A stretch of DNA of 64,000 nucleotides. Origin: Achromobacter insolitus (GTDB lineage Bacteria; Pseudomonadota; Gammaproteobacteria; Burkholderiales; Burkholderiaceae_B). The position numbers were made by a program, and so were the translations under genes. This document shows positions 59,432-64,000 of this stretch, in pieces (positions within the stretch are counted from its first letter, which is position 1; each line of letters opens with the position of its first letter). The stretch spans positions 62,001 through 126,000 of the forward strand of contig NZ_NJIF01000003.1 of assembly GCF_002209555.1 (NCBI RefSeq). The letters run 5' to 3'. The notes beneath the pieces were generated by a model. It saw nothing but the letters and a program-made list of their open reading frames with translations, was not told where the DNA came from and ran no database searches.

Positions 59432-60919
59432 ATGTCTGACGTTTTGAGTATTGAATCCCTGGACCTGGAAGCCAGGGGTATCGCCCGCCGCGACGGGAAA
59501 GTCGTCTTCGTGGAAGGCGCCTTGCCCGGCGAACGGGTCACGGCCGTCACGGTGCGCCGCAAGCCGTCCTACGAGATTGCGCGGCTGGATGAAGTGCTGC
59601 GGCCCTCGTCGCAGCGCGTGACGCCGCGGTGCCCGCATTTCGGCGTCTGTGGCGGCTGTGCCATGCAGCATCTGGAGCCCAGCACGCAGGTGGCTATCAA
59701 GCAGCGTTCGCTGGAAGACACGTTCTGGCACGTCGGCAAGCTGCGTCCCGCGCGCATCCTGGCGCCGCTGCAAGGTCCGACCTGGGGCTATCGCTACCGC
59801 GCCCGCCTGTCGGTGCGCGTGGTGCCGAAGAAAGGCGGCGTGCTGGTCGGGTTCCACGAGCGCAAAAGCAGCTATGTAGCCGACATGCGCGAATGCCACG
59901 TGCTGCCACGCCACGTCAGCGATTTGCTGATCCCGCTGCGCGAAATGATCGGTTCCATGTCGGCGCCGGACCGCATGCCGCAGATTGAAGTGTCGCTGGG
60001 CGAGGGCGTGACCGCGTTGGTCCTGCGCCACTTGCTGCCGCTGACCGACGGCGACATCGCCATCCTGCGCGCCTTTGCCGCCAAGCATAACGTGCAGTGG
60101 TGGCTGCAGGCCAAGGGCCCGGACACCGTGCATCCGCTTGAACGCGAACATGGCGACACGCTGGCCTACACCATGCCGGAATTCGGCCTGCGCATGCCGT
60201 ACCGGCCGACCGACTTTACCCAGGTCAACCACGCCATCAACCGTGCGATGGTGTCGCGCGCGTTGAAGCTCCTCGAAGTCCAGCCGACCGACCGCGTGGC
60301 GGATCTGTTCTGTGGACTCGGCAACTTCACGCTGCCGCTCGCAACGCAGGGCAGGGAGGCGGTCGGCGTGGAAGGCAGCAAGGCGCTGACCGACCGCGCT
60401 TTCGATGCGGCGTCGCGCCACGGCCTGGCCGACCGCACCAGCTTTGCCACCTTGAACCTGTTCGAGGTAGACGTGGATTGGCTGCGTGGCCTGGGCTATT
60501 TCGACCGCATGTTGATCGATCCGCCGCGCGAAGGCGCGCAGGCGGTGGCGCAGGCGCTGTCACAATTGGAGGCGCACGAGCGCCCCGTGCGCATCGTGTA
60601 TGTCTCCTGTAATCCGGCCACGCTGGCGCGCGATGCGGCCATCATGGCGCATGAAGGCGGCTATGTGCTCAAGAGCGCGGGCGTGATCAACATGTTCCCC
60701 CATACGGGCCATGTCGAGTCCATCGCCGTGTTTGAATCGCTGGACGCCGAAGGCATCCAGAACGTGCGGGAACGTGCCCGCCAACGTGCCATCCAGGCCG
60801 CGGCGGACGCCGCAGCCGCCGAAGAAGCGAAGGAGGCTGCCGCCGCCGAGAAGGCGGCCGCCAAGCAGGCCGCTACGGACGCCTATCACGCCAAGGTGGC
60901 TGCCGAGGCGCAGGACTGA
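59432..60919 (+). CDS. rlmD: 23S rRNA (uracil-1939-C5)-methyltransferase
   Basis: 495 residues. TRAM domain at the start, then the iron-sulfur cluster cysteines C67, C73, C76 ([10 protein letters not shown]) and C155 (RECHV). The SAM domain has [14 protein letters not shown] and the catalytic Cys in [11 protein letters not shown]. It methylates U1939 of 23S rRNA. A low-complexity Ala/Lys/Glu tail of about 40 residues after residue 450 is unlike E. coli RlmD (433 residues). Stands alone, with its own TACAAT promoter. Confidence 0.96.
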   Translation: MSDVLSIESLDLEARGIARRDGKVVFVEGALPGERVTAVTVRRKPSYEIARLDEVLRPSSQRVTPRCPHFGVCGGCAMQHLEPSTQVAIKQRSLEDTFWHVGKLRPARILAPLQGPTWGYRYRARLSVRVVPKKGGVLVGFHERKSSYVADMRECHVLPRHVSDLLIPLREMIGSMSAPDRMPQIEVSLGEGVTALVLRHLLPLTDGDIAILRAFAAKHNVQWWLQAKGPDTVHPLEREHGDTLAYTMPEFGLRMPYRPTDFTQVNHAINRAMVSRALKLLEVQPTDRVADLFCGLGNFTLPLATQGREAVGVEGSKALTDRAFDAASRHGLADRTSFATLNLFEVDVDWLRGLGYFDRMLIDPPREGAQAVAQALSQLEAHERPVRIVYVSCNPATLARDAAIMAHEGGYVLKSAGVINMFPHTGHVESIAVFESLDAEGIQNVRERARQRAIQAAADAAAAEEAKEAAAAEKAAAKQAATDAYHAKVAAEAQD

Positions 60920-60941
60920 TTGCTAGCCAGGCCTGGGCGGC

Positions 60942-61334
60942 TCAGTGCTTGCAGCTCAGGCCTTCGAGTATCGGGCAGTCCGGCCGGTCGTCGCCGTGGC
61001 AATGCGCGGCCAGGTGCTTAAGCGTGGCAGCCATGTCGCGCAGGGCCTCGGCCTTGCGTTCCAGTTCCTGCACGTGTTCCAGCGCGATGCGCTTGACGTC
61101 GGCGCTCGCGCGGCTGCGGTCCTTCCACAGGGCCAGCAGTTCATTCATCTGTTCCACCGAAAAACCCAGGTCCCGCGCGCGGCGCACGAAGCGCAAAGTG
61201 TGCAGATCGTGCTCGCTATACACGCGGTAGCCGGAATCGGTGCGCCCGGCAGGGTTGATAAGGCCGATGCTTTCGTAGTAGCGGATCATCTTGGCGGAAA
61301 TGCCGGAACTCTTGGATGCCTCTCCAATATTCAT
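60942..61334 (-). CDS. cueR: Copper-responsive MerR-family regulator
   Basis: 130 residues. N-terminal MerR helix-turn-helix (MNIGEASKSSGISAKMIRYY), long dimer helix, and a copper-binding loop with C112 and C120 (CHGDDRPDC), the same positions as in E. coli CueR, which marks it as Cu(I)/Ag(I) specific. It is divergent from copZ, and the operator at 61371-61400 lies in between. It twists the 19-base-spacer promoter in response to copper. Confidence 0.95.
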   Translation of the reverse strand: MNIGEASKSSGISAKMIRYYESIGLINPAGRTDSGYRVYSEHDLHTLRFVRRARDLGFSVEQMNELLALWKDRSRASADVKRIALEHVQELERKAEALRDMAATLKHLAAHCHGDDRPDCPILEGLSCKH

Positions 61335-61370
61335 TGCGTTGCTCCTGTATGGCCCGAGTTCGATTCTACG

Positions 61371-61402
61371 CTTGACCTTGCCATAATTGGAAGGTTTAAG
61401 CT
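61371..61402 (+). promoter_or_regulatory. CueR-type operator/promoter of copZ
   Basis: TTGACC (61372-61377), a 19-base spacer holding the dyad ACCTTGCC / GGAAGGT, then TAAGCT (61397-61402). The layout is almost the same as the E. coli copA promoter, including the abnormal 19-base spacing needed for MerR-type activation. Confidence 0.9.
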
Positions 61403-61458
61403 GCCTTACATGGTGAACGAAATGACGTTCATCACCCTTGAATCCTCTGGAGATAACT

Positions 61459-61659
61459 ATGAGCATCGAGTTCCAAGTGCCTGACATGACCTGCGGCCAT
61501 TGCGTCAAGACCATCACCGGCGCGGTGAACCAGGCGGCGCCGGGTGCGACCGTCACGGTGGACTTGCCGACGCACCGTGTCACGGTGACGGGCGCCGACG
61601 ACGCGGACAAGATCGAAGACGCGATCCGCGACGCGGGCTATCAGCCCCTGCCGGTGTAA
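61459..61659 (+). CDS. copZ: Copper chaperone, HMA domain
   Basis: 66 residues, one heavy-metal-associated domain. Copper site MTCGHC (Cys12 and Cys15) and the tail IRDAGYQPLPV. ATG 61459 has GGAGATAACT before it; an ATG at 61438 would add seven residues. The chaperone takes up cytosolic Cu(I); its usual partner, the copper ATPase CopA, is not in the window. Controlled by CueR. Confidence 0.95.
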   Translation: MSIEFQVPDMTCGHCVKTITGAVNQAAPGATVTVDLPTHRVTVTGADDADKIEDAIRDAGYQPLPV

Positions 61660-61763
61660 CTCCTCCAGGCGCGGGGCTGGGCTATGATAGGTCCGGCCTC
61701 GCTATGATTATTTCTTCATTGCTAAAAGCTATCTATTCATTGAATTTATTAAATTTGAATAAT

Positions 61764-61782
61764 TGATAGTAAGGATTTATCA
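61764..61782. promoter_or_regulatory. Inverted repeat TGATA-N9-TATCA before the peroxiredoxin gene
   Basis: Arms 61764-61768 and 61778-61782 in a short, strongly AT-rich zone. ATAG-N7-TTAT within it resembles half of an OxyR site, fitting an oxidant-defence gene, but the other half is not found. Confidence 0.35.
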
Positions 61783-61834
61783 TTCTTTCCATGGTGGTTA
61801 ATCAAACAACCCCGCTACCCCAAGGAGAGATTGA

Positions 61835-62563
61835 ATGCTGCAAAACCGCGAAGGCCAACGTGTTCCGAACGTAACGTTCCCGGTCCGTCAGGACAACACC
61901 TGGAAAAAGGTCACGTCCGACGACCTGTTCAAGAACAAGACCGTCGTGGTCTTTTCGCTGGCCGGCGCCTTCACGCCGACCTGCTCGTCGACCCATCTGC
62001 CGCGCTACAACGAACTGGCTCCCGCGTTTTTCGCCGCCGGCGTGGACAGCATTGTCTGCGTGTCGGTGAACGACACCTTCGTCATGAACGAATGGGCCAA
62101 GGACCAGGAATCGGCCAACATCACGCTGTTGCCCGACGGTAATGGCGAGTTCACCGAGGGCATGGGTATGCTGGTCGACAAGAGCGACCTGGGCTTCGGC
62201 AAGCGCAGCTGGCGCTACTCCATGCTCGTCAAGGACGGCGTGGTCCAGAAGATGTTCATCGAGCCGGAAAAGGAAGGCGACCCGTTTGAAGTGTCGGACG
62301 CCGACACCATGCTGGCTTACTTTGCCCCGTCGGCCAAGAAGCCCGACCAGGTGGTCGTGTTCTCCAAGCCGGGCTGCCCGTTCTGCGTCGAAGCCAAGGC
62401 ACTGCTGGATGCCAAGGGTTACGCCCCGATCGAGATTCCGCTGGAAAACAAGGTCCGCGGTCGTGTGATCGGCGCCGTGTCGGGCAAGGGCACCGCTCCC
62501 CAGGTGTTCATCAATGGTTCGCTGATCGGCGGCCTGGAAGACCTGAAGGCGCACTTCGCCTAA
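61835..62563 (+). CDS. Peroxiredoxin-5/glutaredoxin fusion protein
   Basis: 242 residues. The N-terminal peroxiredoxin (about 1-160) has the peroxidatic Cys50 in [13 protein letters not shown]. The C-terminal glutaredoxin (about 170-242) has CPFC (Cys181, Cys184) and [14 protein letters not shown]. Such hybrids reduce hydrogen peroxide and organic peroxides with glutathione in one chain. AAGGAGAG before the ATG is strong. Followed at 218 bases by an Lpd-like flavoprotein. Cytoplasmic. Confidence 0.95.
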   Translation: MLQNREGQRVPNVTFPVRQDNTWKKVTSDDLFKNKTVVVFSLAGAFTPTCSSTHLPRYNELAPAFFAAGVDSIVCVSVNDTFVMNEWAKDQESANITLLPDGNGEFTEGMGMLVDKSDLGFGKRSWRYSMLVKDGVVQKMFIEPEKEGDPFEVSDADTMLAYFAPSAKKPDQVVVFSKPGCPFCVEAKALLDAKGYAPIEIPLENKVRGRVIGAVSGKGTAPQVFINGSLIGGLEDLKAHFA

Positions 62564-62781
62564 GCGTCTGCAATCCTCGGCTCCGGGCTGGCCCTGGAGC
62601 CGGGGCAGGCGGCGGGGCGCCTCGCCGCCCCACCGCCTTCCCTGCGAGTTTCCCTTTTTATGCACCTTTGTACGCGGCCCTGTGCGGGCGCTGCGGGACC
62701 GTCTACGTCCTGAGGGTGCGCAACAAGGTGAATCCGCCTTCCTGAATCCTTGCTCCACGCCACATCGGGGGATACCCAGTC

Positions 62782-64000
62782 ATGAAAATTCTGCATACCG
62801 ACATCGCTGTCATTGGCGCCGGCACCGCCGGCCTGGCCGCCTACCGCGCCGCCCGTGCCGCGGGCCAGCGCGCGCTGCTGATTGAAGGCGGTCCCTACGG
62901 CACCACCTGCGCGCGCGTCGGCTGCATGCCTTCCAAGTTGCTGATTGCCGCCGCCGAAGCGGCCCATGGCGCGGCCCATACCGAGCCGTTCGGCGTGCAC
63001 GTGGGCGGTGAGATCACGGTGGATGGAGCGGAGGTGATGGACCGCGTCAAACGCGAGCGCGATCGTTTCGTGGGCTTCGTGCTGGAGGGCGTGGAGAGCA
63101 TCCCCGCCGAAGACAAGCTGCGTGGCTATGCGCGTTTCGTGTCCGACACGGTGTTGCGGGTGGATGACCATACCGAGGTCCGCGCCTCCCGCGTCGTGAT
63201 CGCCACGGGCTCGCGCCCATCCGTGCCGCCGCCATTCCGGGCTTTGGGTGACCGCCTCGTGGTGAACGACGACGTGTTCGCGTGGGACGATTTGCCACGC
63301 CGCGTGGCCGTGTTCGGTCCGGGCGTGATCGGGCTGGAACTGGGCCAGGCGCTGGCGCGCCTGGGCGTCGAGGTGCGTGTTTTCGGCGTCAGCGGCAGCC
63401 TGGGTGGCATCAGCGATCCCCAAGTGCGCAGTACAGCGCGAAAGATTTTCCAGCGTGAGTTCTACCTGGATCCGGATGCCCGCGTGCTGGAGACGGTCCG
63501 TGTGGGCGACGAAGTGGAAGTCCGCTACGTCACGCTCGACAACACCGAGCGCACCGAGCGTTTCGACTATGCCTTGGTGGCCACGGGCCGCCGTGCCAAT
63601 GTGGACGGCCTGGGACTTGAAAACACGACGCTGGAATTGGACAAGCACGGCGTACCGCAGTTTGACCGCGAGACCATGCAGGCGGGCAGCTCGCCCATAT
63701 TTATCGCGGGTGACGCCAATGCCGATGCGCCCCTGCTGCACGAGGCCGCCGATGAAGGCCGCATCGCCGGCGAGAACGCGGCCCGCTATCCGGAGGTGCG
63801 CAAAGGCTTGCGCCGCGCGCCGTTGGCGGTGGTGTTCTCGGACCCGCAGATCGCCTTGGCAGGCCAGGGATATGCGCGGCTGGTGCCCGGTACGTTCGTG
63901 ACCGGCGAGGTGGATTTTGGCGACCAGGGCCGATCGCGCGTCATGCTCAAGAACCGCGGCATGTTGCACGTCTACGCCGACATCGAGACCGGCCGCTTCC
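62782..64000 (+). CDS. Dihydrolipoyl dehydrogenase-like pyridine-nucleotide disulfide oxidoreductase, 5' part
   Basis: Open to the window end, so only the first 406 residues are visible. FAD motif GAGTAGLAAYRAA, redox disulfide C43/C48 (TTCARVGCMPSKLL), NAD motif GPGVIGLELGQAL and a second FAD block FIAGDANAD. The redox cysteines are spaced as in lipoamide dehydrogenase, but the sequence belongs to the divergent group often annotated as a lone Lpd. It may keep thiols reduced together with the preceding peroxiredoxin. C-terminal dimer domain lies outside. Confidence 0.9.
   Translation, partial: MKILHTDIAVIGAGTAGLAAYRAARAAGQRALLIEGGPYGTTCARVGCMPSKLLIAAAEAAHGAAHTEPFGVHVGGEITVDGAEVMDRVKRERDRFVGFVLEGVESIPAEDKLRGYARFVSDTVLRVDDHTEVRASRVVIATGSRPSVPPPFRALGDRLVVNDDVFAWDDLPRRVAVFGPGVIGLELGQALARLGVEVRVFGVSGSLGGISDPQVRSTARKIFQREFYLDPDARVLETVRVGDEVEVRYVTLDNTERTERFDYALVATGRRANVDGLGLENTTLELDKHGVPQFDRETMQAGSSPIFIAGDANADAPLLHEAADEGRIAGENAARYPEVRKGLRRAPLAVVFSDPQIALAGQGYARLVPGTFVTGEVDFGDQGRSRVMLKNRGMLHVYADIETGRF

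Noticed and set aside
62575..62630. GC-rich hairpins after the peroxiredoxin-glutaredoxin gene
   Set aside because: Two stems (GGCTCC/GGAGCC and GGCGGCG/CGCCGCC) without a T tract; too weak to call as a terminator and no other role evident.

Overview
The window is a 64 kb piece of a GC-rich betaproteobacterial chromosome, most likely Alcaligenaceae (Achromobacter/Bordetella). The assignment is an inference from gene content: several Bug-type tripartite solute receptors without membrane partners, a glpSTPQUV-type glycerol ABC importer, a fused PhaAB antiporter subunit, a surE-pcm-nlpD block and TACAAT-type -10 boxes close to start codons. I see no rRNA, tRNA, CRISPR array, insertion sequence, prophage or origin. 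Almost all of it is ordinary, densely packed core and transport chromosome.

Layout. 1-4373: end of a glycerol-type ABC importer operon (ATPase end, two permeases, a DUF2160 membrane protein, a large binding protein), closed by a strong terminator. 4536-6086: an isolated, less GC-rich membrane alpha/beta-hydrolase. 6102-11750: a LysR regulator divergent from a catabolic/uptake operon (Bug receptor, Ldh-type dehydrogenase, second Bug receptor, metallo-hydrolase, signal-less binding protein). 11770-16952: GAF-GGDEF diguanylate cyclase, SDR dehydrogenase, GH15 glucoamylase/trehalase-like enzyme, acyl-CoA dehydrogenase. 16972-18914: minus-strand run of four small genes (DUF502, S4 RNA-binding, Mrr-like, DUF2784). 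19031-20935: Lrp-type regulator divergent from dadA. 21015-24763: Mre11/Rad50-like nuclease pair. 24764-28354: EamA exporter with an unusual leader, a hexad-repeat beta-helix protein, a third Bug receptor.

28908-34893: seven-function Pha (Mrp-type) cation/proton antiporter operon. 35022-38006: small secreted protein, HAD hydrolase, tadA, LD-carboxypeptidase with a His-rich N-terminus. 38057-41573: M48 lipoprotein protease, SH3-like protein, stand-alone CHASE2 protein. 41809-44799: ABC-F protein and MFS transporter. 44904-48337: sulfonate/nitrate-type ABC importer plus an extra binding protein. 48357-53953: YigZ, thioredoxin-like protein, LLM oxidoreductase, purine permease, tsaD, plsY. 54142-57357: surE-pcm-nlpD-exonuclease. 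57537-60919: Spy-like protein, TorF-like porin, rlmD. 60942-64000: cueR/copZ with a textbook CueR operator, a peroxiredoxin-glutaredoxin fusion and the start of a dihydrolipoyl-dehydrogenase-like flavoprotein.

The most unusual items are the protein at 26023-26904, which carries 30 uninterrupted six-residue repeats behind a long untranslated leader; the CHASE2/SH3/M48 envelope trio; the membrane hydrolase at 4536; and the promoter plus leaderless Val/Pro-rich mini-ORF before the EamA exporter. No fully new multi-gene system is proven by sequence reading alone.
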